From positions 124,001-188,000 of the forward strand of contig NZ_JAGGKS010000001.1 of NCBI RefSeq assembly GCF_017873955.1: DNA of 64,000 bases, written 5' to 3'. Source of the DNA: Sedimentibacter acidaminivorans (GTDB lineage: Bacteria > Bacillota > Clostridia > Tissierellales > Sedimentibacteraceae). Shown one piece after another: positions 1 through 9,492 of the stretch. Each line of letters begins with the position of its first letter. Position 1 is the first letter of the stretch. The translations under genes were made by a program, and so were the position numbers. The notes under the pieces were generated by a model. The model was not told where the DNA came from. It saw only the letters and a program-made list of their open reading frames with translations, and searched no databases.

Positions 1-91
1 GTTGAAAAATCTAATAGTGTTAGAAATAATACGTTCATTTATTTACTCTCCTAAATCAAATTTCTGGGATATTAGTACCATTAACTCTAAT

Positions 92-730
92 CTATTCATG
101 AAACTTAATTGGTTTTGCAGGCGAACCAACTGCTGTACAATTTGCTGGTAAGTCTTTTACCACTACAGCTCCTGCACCAACAACTGTGTTTCTTCCGATG
201 TTTACACCTTGAATAATCGCTGATCCTGTTCCAACGCTTACACATTCTTCTGTTTTAACAAAACCCGATATATTAACGCTTGGAAGAACTGTTGAATAAT
301 CACCAATATTAGCATCATGACCTATAGTACAATCTAGATTAACAATCACATGCTTACCAATTTCAATATTCACAGTAATGATGTTTCCTGCGCAAATAAT
401 TGATCCTTCACCAAAATTCACACTTTCTGAATAAATAACACTTGGATGGATTAATAAAGGATATTGATTTTTACTACCATCTAACTTTTCTATAATATTC
501 TTTTTAATAATTGGATCTCCTATTGCATTAACTACATACAACTCTTGTTCTTTTAGCCAATTAATATCTCCTACGACTTTGTATCCGTTGACTTTATTTC
601 CTTGAATTGATTGATTGTCATCGACAAAGCCCACAACATTCCATTCTTTATTTACTTTATTTACATCTTCAATAAGCCAAGCAACTTCTCTCCCAAAACC
701 ACCAGCTCCAATTATAACTATATCTTTCAT
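92..730 (-). CDS. pglD: PglD/NeuD-like sugar O/N-acyltransferase
   Basis: Probable acetyltransferase acting on a UDP-amino-sugar, using acetyl-CoA in the cytoplasm. The 212 residues begin with a Rossmann-like PglD N-domain (IVIIGAGGFGREV, residues 4-16) followed from about residue 90 by a left-handed beta-helix of hexapeptide repeats. The family active-site histidine fits H138 in TIGHDANIGD. Length is normal for PglD. GGAGG lies about 10 nt before the ATG. It is the last gene of a run with sugar transferase, aminotransferase and 4,6-dehydratase genes, which together match UDP-diNAc-bacillosamine synthesis and its attachment to lipid. The acceptor is inferred from context; EpsM-type exopolysaccharide acetyltransferases look similar. 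Confidence 0.85.
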   Translation of the reverse strand: MKDIVIIGAGGFGREVAWLIEDVNKVNKEWNVVGFVDDNQSIQGNKVNGYKVVGDINWLKEQELYVVNAIGDPIIKKNIIEKLDGSKNQYPLLIHPSVIYSESVNFGEGSIICAGNIITVNIEIGKHVIVNLDCTIGHDANIGDYSTVLPSVNISGFVKTEECVSVGTGSAIIQGVNIGRNTVVGAGAVVVKDLPANCTAVGSPAKPIKFHE

Positions 731-734
731 TTAA

Positions 735-1400
735 CTAATCCTCCATTGTTTCAGATCCTCTAAAAGCCTCCATAGTAACCGATGTATCTGAACTGATACC
801 TTCCTTAACAAACACCTTCTTTATAGTAAGAAAGAAAATCTTCCAATCGCCAACAAAACTCATATTATCTACATACTCAACATCAAGGTTGAATTTATCT
901 TCCCAGCTGATGGCATTACGTCCATTGACCTGAGCGTATCCCGATAGACCTGGTCTTACTTCATGTCTTCTCTTTTGTTGATCATTATAAAGCTCTAAGT
1001 ATTGAATGAGTAAAGGCCTCGGCCCAACAATGCTCATATCGCCTTTAAGAATATTGAACAGCTCAGGTAATTCATCTAGACTTGTGGAACGTAGCATCCT
1101 ACCAAACTTTGTTAATCTAACACTATCTGGAAGCAACTCACCATTCTCATCCTTCTCATCCGTCATTGTTCTGAACTTATACATCGTAAATATCTTCTCA
1201 TTAAGTCCAGGTCTTTTCTGCTTAAACAATACCGGACTACCGAGCCTAACTCTTACTAATACACAAACGATTATAAGTACCGGACTTAAAACGATAATAG
1301 CCATCAAAGACAAAATGAAGTCCATTGGTCTTTTAAGAAATCTTCTATAGATATCTTTATTCTGTTTTTCTGTACCATCTGTCTTAATTTCACTCTGCAT
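735..1400 (-). CDS. pglC: Phosphoglycosyl transferase (PglC/WcaJ-type initiating sugar transferase)
   Basis: Transfers a sugar-1-phosphate from a UDP-sugar to undecaprenyl phosphate at the inner membrane face. The 221-residue protein has one hydrophobic segment at about 26-50 (the re-entrant helix of monotopic PGTs), then KFRTM, the catalytic Asp-Glu pair in SLDELPELFNILKGDMSIVG, and PRPLL and RPGLSGYAQVNGRN. It has the short monotopic PglC form, without the extra N-terminal membrane helices of WbaP/WcaJ. The stop is 4 bp before the pglD start, so the two are translationally close. With upstream pglE and pglF, the likely substrate is UDP-diNAcBac or a related amino-sugar; this is inference. 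Confidence 0.88.
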   Translation of the reverse strand: MQSEIKTDGTEKQNKDIYRRFLKRPMDFILSLMAIIVLSPVLIIVCVLVRVRLGSPVLFKQKRPGLNEKIFTMYKFRTMTDEKDENGELLPDSVRLTKFGRMLRSTSLDELPELFNILKGDMSIVGPRPLLIQYLELYNDQQKRRHEVRPGLSGYAQVNGRNAISWEDKFNLDVEYVDNMSFVGDWKIFFLTIKKVFVKEGISSDTSVTMEAFRGSETMED

Positions 1401-1417
1401 CTATTAGCACCCACTTC

Positions 1418-2536
1418 TTATTTAGACCACCGTTCCTTTATAATTGAACATATTCTCTCAAGATCCTCATCCGTCATCTTCGTATCAGATGGCAAACACA
1501 CACCATTCTCAAATAACTTCTCACTCACATCTGAACCAACATAATCATACTCAGCGAAAAATGGCTGCATATGCATCGGCTTCCACACAGGTCTTGATTC
1601 AATGTTTTCTTTCTCTAGTGCTTCCATAACATCAAGAGGTCTAACTTTACCTTTCAGTTTCATAACACTCAACCAATAGTTCGGCTCATTCCAGTCATTG
1701 ATTGGCATGAACTCGACACCCTCAAGACTACCTAATTCTGTCTTATAAAATTCAAAAATGTACTTTTTCTTAGCCACTCTCTGATCTAATACTTTAAGTT
1801 GTCCTCTACCAATCCCAGCAACGACATTGCTCATACGGTAATTAAACCCTAATTCGCTATGCTGATAGTGCCTTGCTGCATCTCTGGATTGAGTAGACCA
1901 GAACCGAACCTTCTTAATCTTTTCTTCATCATTAGAAACAAGCATGCCACCACCTGAAGTAGTAATGATCTTGTTTCCATTAAAGCTAAACACTCCAAAC
2001 TCACCGAAGGTCCCCGTATGTCTTCCTTTATAATAAGCACCCAAAGACTCTGCTGCGTCCTCGATGACTGTCACGTTGTATCTACGGCAAATCTTCATGA
2101 TCTTATCCATATCAGCAGACAATCCATACAAATGTACAATTAAAACAGCCTTCACCTTATCACCATACTTCTCGAAGGCTGTCTGTAATGCTTTTGGATC
2201 CATATTCCATGTTTCATAATCACTGTCAATAAAGACAGGAATAGCGTTCTGATAGATGATCGGATTGGCTGTAGCTGAGAAAGTAAGGGTTGGACAGAAC
2301 ACGATATCTCCTTCACCTACACCAGCAGCTTTAAGCGCTAGATGAATGGCTCCTGTTCCAGAAGTCATCGCTGCAGCATGTTTTACACCAACTTTAGAAG
2401 CCAATTCTTTTTCAAATTCATTTACATTTGGTCCAAGAGGTGCAATCCAGTTGGTATCAAATGCTTCATTAATATATTGCATTTCATATCCTTCATCACT
2501 CATATGAGGTGATGATAAATAAATTCTCTCTAACAT
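1418..2536 (-). CDS. pglE: DegT/DnrJ/EryC1/StrS-family sugar aminotransferase (PglE-like)
   Basis: PLP-dependent aminotransferase that would aminate the 4-keto group of the sugar produced by the neighbouring dehydratase. The start at 2536 (MLERIYLSSP) is chosen because AAAGGAA lies at the right distance; an upstream in-frame ATG has no clear RBS. Visible are the SGTGAIHLAL cofactor loop, the EDAAESLG motif and the PLP lysine in SFNGNKIITTSGGG. Length, about 372 residues, is normal. Encoded between the pglF-like and pglC-like genes, consistent with a UDP-4-amino sugar route. Other NDP-sugar aminotransferases of this family cannot be excluded. Confidence 0.88.
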   Translation of the reverse strand: MLERIYLSSPHMSDEGYEMQYINEAFDTNWIAPLGPNVNEFEKELASKVGVKHAAAMTSGTGAIHLALKAAGVGEGDIVFCPTLTFSATANPIIYQNAIPVFIDSDYETWNMDPKALQTAFEKYGDKVKAVLIVHLYGLSADMDKIMKICRRYNVTVIEDAAESLGAYYKGRHTGTFGEFGVFSFNGNKIITTSGGGMLVSNDEEKIKKVRFWSTQSRDAARHYQHSELGFNYRMSNVVAGIGRGQLKVLDQRVAKKKYIFEFYKTELGSLEGVEFMPINDWNEPNYWLSVMKLKGKVRPLDVMEALEKENIESRPVWKPMHMQPFFAEYDYVGSDVSEKLFENGVCLPSDTKMTDEDLERICSIIKERWSK

Positions 2537-2637
2537 AATTACCATTCCTTTCTTCATGGCATACATACAATCCAGTACATATATTTTTTAGTTCTATTTT
2601 TTCACTCTTTGGAATGTATAAAATTACTCCATAATAT

Positions 2638-4530
2638 TTATGCAAATTCAGAGCTTTCCTTGCAATTTGTGTTAATTGTTCTTTTATATGTTGGGACTAA
2701 CTTTTCTATCAATAAAATAATTCTATCAATATCAACACGATGCGCTGCTTGTTCTAATTCCTTAATTAATTCAAACAGTTCATGCTCATCAAATTCTGTA
2801 GGTCTTTCTATAAAGATTTTATCTATATTAGTTTTTATTTGATTTTTATCTTTGCTTATCAATAGTTCTTCATATAATTTTTCTCCTGGTCTAAGTCCTG
2901 TGTATTGTATATCAATATCTACTTCTGGTTCTAGTCCCGAAAGCTTTATTAAATTATATGCTAAGTCCTTAATTTTAACCGGTTCACCCATATCTAGTAC
3001 AAATATTTCCCCACCATTTGCCATAGTTGAAGCTCTAATAACCAACTGAACAGCTTCTGGAATAGTCATGAAATACCTAGTTATTTCTTCATGAGTAACA
3101 GTAACAGGACCACCTTCTTTGATTTGTTCTTTAAACAATGGTATTACTGAACCATTACTGCCTAGTACATTTCCAAAGCGAACTGCAACATAATCTGTTT
3201 TGCTATGTATGTTATATGATTGAATGATCATTTCTGCTATTCTCTTAGTTGCACCCATTACACTAGTTGGATTAACAGCTTTGTCTGTTGATATAAGAAC
3301 AAATTTTTCTACATTATACTCATGTGCTACTTGTGCTACATTACAAGTTCCTATCACGTTGTTTTTAATTGCTTCTTCTGGATTTTTTTCCATAAGAGGA
3401 ACGTGTTTATGTGCTGCAGCATGGAATATTATATCAATATCTCTATGAGAAAATAGTTTGTCTAATTTATTTTTATCTCTCACGGAAGCCATTTCAACCT
3501 CCATATCTAGTTTACCGCTATATGTTCTTATTAATTCCTGTTGTATATTATAAGCATTATTTTCATATATGTCTAGTATTATTAATTTTTTAGGTTCATA
3601 TGAAGAGATTTGTCTACATAATTCCGATCCGATAGAACCTCCTCCACCTGTCACTAATACTGTTTTGCCCTGTATATATTCTTTAGTCAAAGTGCAATCT
3701 AATGAAATAGGTTCCCTACCAAGTAAATCTTCTACTTGTACATCTCTTAACTTATCCAAAATATTATTATTATTTGTCAAAAGGCTGTATACTTCAGGTA
3801 GAATTTTGAGCTTACATTTAGTATCGGCACATATGTCTAGTATCCTTTTTTTATTATCTTTATCTAGTGATGGTATAGAAAGTATTATTTCTTCTATGTC
3901 ATATTTTTTTACTATAGCAGGTATATCTTCTGTTTGCGACACTACGGGTACAGAGTTAATATTTCTTCCTATTTTTATTTTATCATCATCTACTATACAT
4001 TTGATACGATAATTATTTGGATTATTTCTGTTGATTTCATTCAATATAGCTACTGTAGCCTGCCCTCCACCAACTATCATTATATTTGTATAATGACTTA
4101 GTTTCTTTGTGTTTTTATCGCCTATGATAAGTAGTGCTCTATACACTACTCTAATTGCCATTGTACAAAAGCTTGTTAATATAAATGCAACTATATATAC
4201 ATAATACCTAACAAATATATTAAACGATTTAGTTATAATTAGGAATATTATGTTTGCTGTTACAGAAGCTTGTAAGCATTTGAAAATATCTTGGATACCT
4301 GCATATCTCCATATGTTTTTATATACTCCCATTACTACAAATGTCCCCATATAAACAGCTATATAGATAGGCCAAGTATTTTCAAACCACTGTATTTTAT
4401 CTGGGTGTATACCGCTTATTATATGTGGTGACAAGTATGAAATTATAGCAATAAAAGTATCTATTAGAACTAATATATATTTTCGATATTTGTTTAATAT
4501 TTTATATATGTTGTTATATATGTTTGACAT
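2638..4530 (-). CDS. pglF: Membrane UDP-GlcNAc 4,6-dehydratase (PglF/CapD/FlaA1 family)
   Basis: First enzyme of the amino-sugar pathway, a membrane-anchored short-chain dehydrogenase. The 630 residues comprise four N-terminal membrane helices (about 15-130), a CoA-binding-like domain (about 145-260, IMIVGGGQATVAIL) and a C-terminal extended SDR domain with TGGGGSIGSELCR as the NAD loop. The usual SDR Tyr is replaced by Met in SVMGATKR, as in the PglF/CapD group. Length is typical for full-length PglF. A GGGGG run serves as RBS. Downstream aminotransferase, sugar transferase and acetyltransferase make a bacillosamine-type product likely. Confidence 0.9.
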   Translation of the reverse strand: MSNIYNNIYKILNKYRKYILVLIDTFIAIISYLSPHIISGIHPDKIQWFENTWPIYIAVYMGTFVVMGVYKNIWRYAGIQDIFKCLQASVTANIIFLIITKSFNIFVRYYVYIVAFILTSFCTMAIRVVYRALLIIGDKNTKKLSHYTNIMIVGGGQATVAILNEINRNNPNNYRIKCIVDDDKIKIGRNINSVPVVSQTEDIPAIVKKYDIEEIILSIPSLDKDNKKRILDICADTKCKLKILPEVYSLLTNNNNILDKLRDVQVEDLLGREPISLDCTLTKEYIQGKTVLVTGGGGSIGSELCRQISSYEPKKLIILDIYENNAYNIQQELIRTYSGKLDMEVEMASVRDKNKLDKLFSHRDIDIIFHAAAHKHVPLMEKNPEEAIKNNVIGTCNVAQVAHEYNVEKFVLISTDKAVNPTSVMGATKRIAEMIIQSYNIHSKTDYVAVRFGNVLGSNGSVIPLFKEQIKEGGPVTVTHEEITRYFMTIPEAVQLVIRASTMANGGEIFVLDMGEPVKIKDLAYNLIKLSGLEPEVDIDIQYTGLRPGEKLYEELLISKDKNQIKTNIDKIFIERPTEFDEHELFELIKELEQAAHRVDIDRIILLIEKLVPTYKRTINTNCKESSEFA

Positions 4531-4553
4531 ATGTGTCCCCCTATATTACCTAA

Positions 4554-6368
4554 CTAAGCATTTCTACTTTTTAATCGAATATTAATACTAATTCCTAACC
4601 CTAGTATAATCCAAAAGATTGGCGCAACACTCACTACGCTATCATTGAATATACCAGCTGCTAAATATCCTATAACACCAACAAGACATGATGCACCTAT
4701 ATATTTGTCAATAGAATCATAGCTTATTTTACTATATAATTTTAAGCTTCTAATAATATATATGCCAAGCACTGCTAACAATGATACCAGAGATAATATT
4801 CCTGTGTTTGTTGCTACTTGCAAATATATATTATGTGGTTTGTCTACTACAGTATTTAAATCATCTAATGCATAAAATTTACTTATGAAATCATCCTGTG
4901 GAAATGCTATTGGATAATTATCTGGTCCAGACCCATAAACAACATAGTTTTTTAACAATGGTATTGTTCTACTCCAAATATATCCTCTACCTGATGCAAG
5001 TTTTTCTAAACCGTCTAACGACTTTATCGATTCAGCTACTATTGGTTCTGTTATTATACCTCCAGAGCCTAAAAGCATAACTTTGTCGTTTGTAAAGTAA
5101 AAGTTAATAGTCCTACCTGCTCTTTTTACAGTCACGCCTGGATAATTTTTAGATATTGTAATTTTATATCCTGCATACTTTTTTTCATTTATAGTTATTT
5201 CATTTCCTTTAGATGTTATTGCTAACTCATTGTTATTTTCATCTAAAAAAAATAATTTATCTTCGTCTATCTTAAAATTTAAAGTTTCTTTAGTTGTTTT
5301 TATTGCAAAAGTATCTTTTCCTAATACTATATCTTCTATTTTAAATGCTTTTTCATTATTAGCTTTAATAGTTTCTATTTGCTCTTTTATATTAAAAACT
5401 TTAAGTCTGTTGAATATTCTATTTTCCGACATATGATTTAGTCCTACTATAACTATCGCAAAAACTAACAATAAACCAGCAAATCCAATCCAATATTTTC
5501 TGATGACTTTCCTAAACAACCACAATGCAACCAAAGCCGATACCGCAACACCCAAATACCCAGCTCTAGAGTTACACCCAATCCAAACAAACATCATTAA
5601 TGCAACTGCAATACCCGATATTATTCTTTGTTTTTTCGTTTTCAAACCCAATAAAATACCAACTGACAACGGCAGCATCAATGTAGCAAAACTACCAACA
5701 AAGTTAGTATTAAACAGTGTCCCGTATATAGTCTTAGGTCCAAATGAGAATGATAAATTATCAACTTGTATATTACCAGGAACTATTAAACTCTTTCCAA
5801 ACTCTGTTTGAAAGAAGTCATGTCCAAAGTATTGTCCTACTCCTAAGATTCCTTCTACTATCATCAAAAACAAAAATGCATTTGCAAATAACTTCACATC
5901 TCTTTCGTTGTTTACAAAGTTAATTGTTAAAAATGTAATTGCCACGTAGCTAAGTAATACAAACATGCCTTGATACATATCTACGAAGCCCCAGAGAGCT
6001 GTAGGTGTGTCTATGGCAAACATAGTTGATACTATTACAAATATTGCATAAATACCCAGTGGGATATAGTATTGTTTTAAATCTTTAAGTGGTAATTTTT
6101 TTTGAACATATAGTACAATATACATAATAAGAGATATTGCTGTCAGAATCATAACCCATCTTGATTTCCAATAACTGAAAAAATCCAAATATGTTTGTTG
6201 GCCTGTCCAATATAGTGATTGGGTTGTTCCTGTTAAGTCTATATATTTGGCGTATGTTATAAGTGGTACAAATCCTGCGATTAACAGTAATGGTAAAAAA
6301 TACGATACTGATAGCTTTTTATTTTCATAATTTATAGTTATAGGTTTCTTTGATTTTTTTTCCTTCAC
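4554..6368 (-). CDS. O-antigen ligase/polymerase-like (Wzy_C) multi-pass membrane protein
   Basis: Likely ligates or polymerises lipid-linked glycan on the outer face of the membrane. GTG at 6368 is the best start: GGAGG lies 6 nt upstream, whereas the in-frame ATG 30 nt earlier has no RBS. The roughly 604-residue protein has about ten N-terminal membrane helices, a large soluble loop at about 325-470, then SGRGYIWSRTIPLLKNY and VYGSGPDNY, which resemble the Wzy_C/O-antigen ligase region, and further helices at the end. First gene of the glycan run here. The glycan target (S-layer, lipid or exopolysaccharide) is unknown. Confidence 0.78.
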   Translation of the reverse strand: MKEKKSKKPITINYENKKLSVSYFLPLLLIAGFVPLITYAKYIDLTGTTQSLYWTGQQTYLDFFSYWKSRWVMILTAISLIMYIVLYVQKKLPLKDLKQYYIPLGIYAIFVIVSTMFAIDTPTALWGFVDMYQGMFVLLSYVAITFLTINFVNNERDVKLFANAFLFLMIVEGILGVGQYFGHDFFQTEFGKSLIVPGNIQVDNLSFSFGPKTIYGTLFNTNFVGSFATLMLPLSVGILLGLKTKKQRIISGIAVALMMFVWIGCNSRAGYLGVAVSALVALWLFRKVIRKYWIGFAGLLLVFAIVIVGLNHMSENRIFNRLKVFNIKEQIETIKANNEKAFKIEDIVLGKDTFAIKTTKETLNFKIDEDKLFFLDENNNELAITSKGNEITINEKKYAGYKITISKNYPGVTVKRAGRTINFYFTNDKVMLLGSGGIITEPIVAESIKSLDGLEKLASGRGYIWSRTIPLLKNYVVYGSGPDNYPIAFPQDDFISKFYALDDLNTVVDKPHNIYLQVATNTGILSLVSLLAVLGIYIIRSLKLYSKISYDSIDKYIGASCLVGVIGYLAAGIFNDSVVSVAPIFWIILGLGISINIRLKSRNA

Positions 6369-6546
6369 TTGAATCCTCCAAGGGCTTACTGATATCATTT
6401 TATATATTACCTATAGTATTTTAACACCAAATGTTGTATCATGCAATGTAAAATTTGCAAATATAAATGGTTTTTATTTGTAAAGTACTCATAATTAGTA
6501 CGAATTAGTCATAACTTTTTTCCTTATAAAACATTAAGGGATAAGT

Positions 6547-7014
6547 TTATTCAATTAACTCAACTTTTATCATAATTTGTAATGTTTCTGTTAATATGAG
6601 CTTATTGACTGTTAATCTATATTCTTTATCCTCAATTTTGAATATTCTTTTATCTATTACTTGAACTAACATATCTGCATCTAGAGTTTTTACATCTTTA
6701 CCCAATAAGGTATTATACTTTTCTTTTATTGCTTTTTCTATTTCCATTTTGTCAATTTCATCACCTTTAAAATCTAAAATTATTTCTGTATTTTTAAGAA
6801 TGATATTAGCGTTATTAATTGATTTTTCCAATTTTTCAAGTTTATTATTTTTGTCTTCTATAGTATTTTTTAAATATGCAATTTCTTCATATAACAAATC
6901 CATTCTGAAACATATCAATATACTCATTAAAATTGAGCCTATTAAAACTCCGCTTATTATGCCTGTAGTAAAGCAAAAAATGTATTTTAACCCTTCTTTT
7001 TTTAATTTCCCCAT
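6547..7014 (-). CDS. ytrI: YtrI-like sporulation membrane protein (probable)
   Basis: A 155-residue protein with one N-terminal membrane helix (about 10-34), then a coiled coil rich in Lys/Glu/Asn (about 40-75) and a small alpha/beta C-terminal region. Sequence alone is not diagnostic. The call rests on architecture and on overlap by 13 bp with ytrH, because ytrH-ytrI form a forespore-development operon in Bacillus. No catalytic motifs are visible. It would sit in the forespore or mother-cell membrane with YtrH. Confidence 0.5.
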   Translation of the reverse strand: MGKLKKEGLKYIFCFTTGIISGVLIGSILMSILICFRMDLLYEEIAYLKNTIEDKNNKLEKLEKSINNANIILKNTEIILDFKGDEIDKMEIEKAIKEKYNTLLGKDVKTLDADMLVQVIDKRIFKIEDKEYRLTVNKLILTETLQIMIKVELIE

Positions 7015-7352
7015 ATTTCACTGCACCTTTTGAGAAGCTTAATGAATCCATATCCTGTATTTGCTCCTATTAAACCTATTAATATAAATAAGCATTGTTT
7101 TATAAGAGATTTAATCTCTCCTTCAAACAAACCTTTTTCTATAACACTAAAAGATGAAAATGTACCTCCTAAAGAAGCTGCTATCGCCCAAATTTTCATA
7201 GAACCTGCTACATCCAACATAGCATTTAGAGGTGGATGATTTGTTATAATCGCTCCTATACCAGAAAATATACTTGCTCCTACAACTATTCCAAAGGATA
7301 AAAAAAAATTATGTATTAAATTGGAAAAAAAAGAAGACAAATTTATCACCAT
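7002..7352 (-). CDS. ytrH: YtrH-family sporulation protein
   Basis: A 116-residue membrane protein with three hydrophobic segments. It shows the YtrH family layout: FGIVVGASIFSGIGA near the start, the NHPPLNAMLDVAGSMKIWA loop, and IGGTF-like GGTFSSFSVIEKGLFEG. YtrH is needed for efficient sporulation in Bacillus and is made in the mother cell (established for the family). The RBS is weak. It overlaps the downstream ytrI-like gene. Its presence is the best evidence that the organism forms endospores. Confidence 0.82.
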   Translation of the reverse strand: MVINLSSFFSNLIHNFFLSFGIVVGASIFSGIGAIITNHPPLNAMLDVAGSMKIWAIAASLGGTFSSFSVIEKGLFEGEIKSLIKQCLFILIGLIGANTGYGFIKLLKRCSEIWGN

Positions 7353-7421
7353 ACTTTATAATTTTCTTATTTATAAAGTATGATTCAACTGCCTTCTTTA
7401 TGATGATTATGTTAGTTTATA

Positions 7422-7931
7422 TTATCGAATACTCTTATTGTCGTAATTTTTTCCTTTATTTTTAATTAAAAATATAATTTCATTGATGGTTATTCCAACA
7501 ATAGATCCAAAGCTATCGATAATTACATCTTTAACTTGACCACCTCTTCCAGGTACAAACAATTGATGAATTTCATCACTTGAAGCATAGAGTACACAAA
7601 ATATTATAGAATAAATCAGTATTTTATTATTTTTATATCCACATTTCTTAAATGCATTAATAACTAAAACACCCAATACTAAATACTCAATAAAGTGTCC
7701 AAGTTTCCTAACGATATGATTTAATTTTGCTCCTAAATTAGTAACCGTGCTAATTTCAATATCAATTGGAACTACCTTACCTACTGTATTTATAACTATC
7801 TTTGTTATATCCTTACTTAGTCCGTTAGATTGAGAAGCAGGTTGAGCTGATAAACTGAATATCAATATCATCCAAAGTATGACTGGTATCCAAGCGATTA
7901 TTGCATTAAATAACTTTCTATTGTTTGACAT
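7422..7931 (-). CDS. VanZ-like family membrane protein
   Basis: 169 residues with about four membrane helices. VanZ-family motifs are visible: ILIFSLSAQPASQSNG after the first helix, RKLGHFIEYLVLG, and SSDEIHQLFVPGRGGQ-VKDVIIDSFGS. VanZ raises teicoplanin resistance in enterococci, but most chromosomal homologues have unknown roles in the envelope. AGGAGA precedes the start. It stands between ytrH and a MATE gene without clear functional linkage. Confidence 0.85.
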   Translation of the reverse strand: MSNNRKLFNAIIAWIPVILWMILIFSLSAQPASQSNGLSKDITKIVINTVGKVVPIDIEISTVTNLGAKLNHIVRKLGHFIEYLVLGVLVINAFKKCGYKNNKILIYSIIFCVLYASSDEIHQLFVPGRGGQVKDVIIDSFGSIVGITINEIIFLIKNKGKNYDNKSIR

Positions 7932-7953
7932 TAACTTGATTATCTCCTACTAA

Positions 7954-9306
7954 TTAAATTTTGGTTTTTGTTTCCCATCTGCGTCCCTTATATCGAATTG
8001 TAAAAAATATGGTCCTTGCTATCCAGTCAATAATCATAGCTACCCATACACCGAACATGCCAAAGCCCATATATTTAGCAAGCAAAATTCCAAAGCCTAT
8101 TCTAAAAATCCACATTGAACCTACACCTACTATCATTGTGTAACGAACATCATTTGATGCTCTAAGTGTATTTGGCAATGTAAATGATAACGGCCAAATT
8201 ATGCAAGTGTTCACGCTATGAAATATAATTACTTGTTTAGCCATTGCTGCTGTTTCTGATGACAAATTATAAATTTCTAAAACATATGGTAAAACTAGTA
8301 TTGTACCAATATTTAAAATTATTACAGAAATATAGGTATATTTAAGAAGCTTTTTTGTATAGTATCTTGCCATCTCATAATCGCCTGCGCCTACACATCG
8401 GCTTACAACAGTTATAAGTCCTAACCCAACTGCTGCACCTGGCAGAATTTCAAATGAAGCAATTGTATTTCCAACTGCATTTGCTGTTATTGAAGCTGTT
8501 CCAAATCCAGCAACGATACTTAAAAGCAAAATTTTCCCTAACTGAAACATGCTGTTTTCTACTCCATTAGGAATACCAATACGTAGTATATCCCTAACCA
8601 TTTTTTTATCATATCTGTATTTAAATGGTTTACTTATATGAATTAAAATGCTTTCATTTTTAAGAAAACCAACAATCAACAATGCCGCTACTACTCTAGA
8701 AACAAGAGTTGGAATTGCAGCACCTTCAACCCCCATATGCAATCCATAAATTAATATGACATTACCAATTACATTTATAGCATTCATAATAAAAGATACA
8801 AACATAGTTATTTTTGAATTACCCATTGCTCTAAACAATGCAGCACCACTACTGTAAAGAGCTATAAATGGAATGCTTGAAAAAACAATAAGCAAATATG
8901 TTTCAGCATAATTAGCGACATCTACATCAATATTTCCAAATACAACATTTAAAATAAAACCTCTACCAATATACATTAAAGCCATTATAATGACAGATAT
9001 AAATGTTACAAATACCAGCAGCTGATCTCCTGACTCACTTGCCTTTTCTAATCGTTGTTGCCCAATATATTGTCCAGCCACTACTGCCCCACCTGTAGCC
9101 AGAGCAGCAAAAATATTTATAAGCAATATAATTACTGAATCTACAAGAGAAACAGCAGATACTGCACTTTCACCTACGCTTGCAACCATAATAGAGTCCG
9201 CCAAACCTACTGCCACTGCTAAAAACTGCTCCACCATCAGTGGAAATATTAGTGCCATCAGATCTCTATTATTAAAAATATGACTTTCCTTTAATTCTAC
9301 TTCCAT
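7954..9306 (-). CDS. MATE-family efflux transporter (NorM/DinF-like)
   Basis: Twelve-helix cation-coupled multidrug exporter of 450 residues, normal for the family. The first repeat has PLMVEQFLAVAVGLADSIMVA and GQYIGQ-like sequence, and the second half repeats the pattern (GIPNGVENSMFQLG...). GGAAAGGAA precedes the ATG. Transcription appears to start about 125 bp upstream from a good sigma-A promoter and to pass an intrinsic terminator, so expression may be controlled by attenuation. The substrate cannot be read from sequence. Confidence 0.9.
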   Translation of the reverse strand: MEVELKESHIFNNRDLMALIFPLMVEQFLAVAVGLADSIMVASVGESAVSAVSLVDSVIILLINIFAALATGGAVVAGQYIGQQRLEKASESGDQLLVFVTFISVIIMALMYIGRGFILNVVFGNIDVDVANYAETYLLIVFSSIPFIALYSSGAALFRAMGNSKITMFVSFIMNAINVIGNVILIYGLHMGVEGAAIPTLVSRVVAALLIVGFLKNESILIHISKPFKYRYDKKMVRDILRIGIPNGVENSMFQLGKILLLSIVAGFGTASITANAVGNTIASFEILPGAAVGLGLITVVSRCVGAGDYEMARYYTKKLLKYTYISVIILNIGTILVLPYVLEIYNLSSETAAMAKQVIIFHSVNTCIIWPLSFTLPNTLRASNDVRYTMIVGVGSMWIFRIGFGILLAKYMGFGMFGVWVAMIIDWIARTIFFTIRYKGRRWETKTKI

Positions 9307-9374
9307 GCTAATTCCTTTCCAATACTGCTATTACAATAAAAACAACTAAAAATAGCTAATATATCTTATAATAC

Positions 9375-9408
9375 AAAAAAATCCGAATCAGCGCAAGCAC
9401 CTATTCGG
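9375..9408 (-). terminator. Intrinsic terminator in the MATE leader
   Basis: On the minus strand a CCGAAT/ATTCGG stem with a 14-nt loop is followed by seven T. It lies between the promoter at 9439-9467 and the MATE start at 9306, so it would stop transcription before the gene unless relieved. An antiterminator is not obvious to me. Confidence 0.6.
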
Positions 9409-9438
9409 TAAAAAGCTTTCTTTTGGTTCTTCTTCATA

Positions 9439-9467
9439 ATTATATACCCGCATCAAGGAAACATCAA
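9439..9467 (-). promoter_or_regulatory. Sigma-A promoter of the 7954-9306 MATE gene
   Basis: TTGATG, 17-nt spacer, TATAAT on the minus strand. The predicted transcript begins near 9432, 25 nt before the leader terminator. Confidence 0.6.
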
Positions 9468-9492
9468 TGATTTTCTACCAACAATTTTATAT

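Noticed and set aside
9366-9437. Leader peptide before the first MATE gene (ATG at 9437)
   Set aside because: The predicted transcription start (about 9432) is downstream of the ATG, and there is no RBS.
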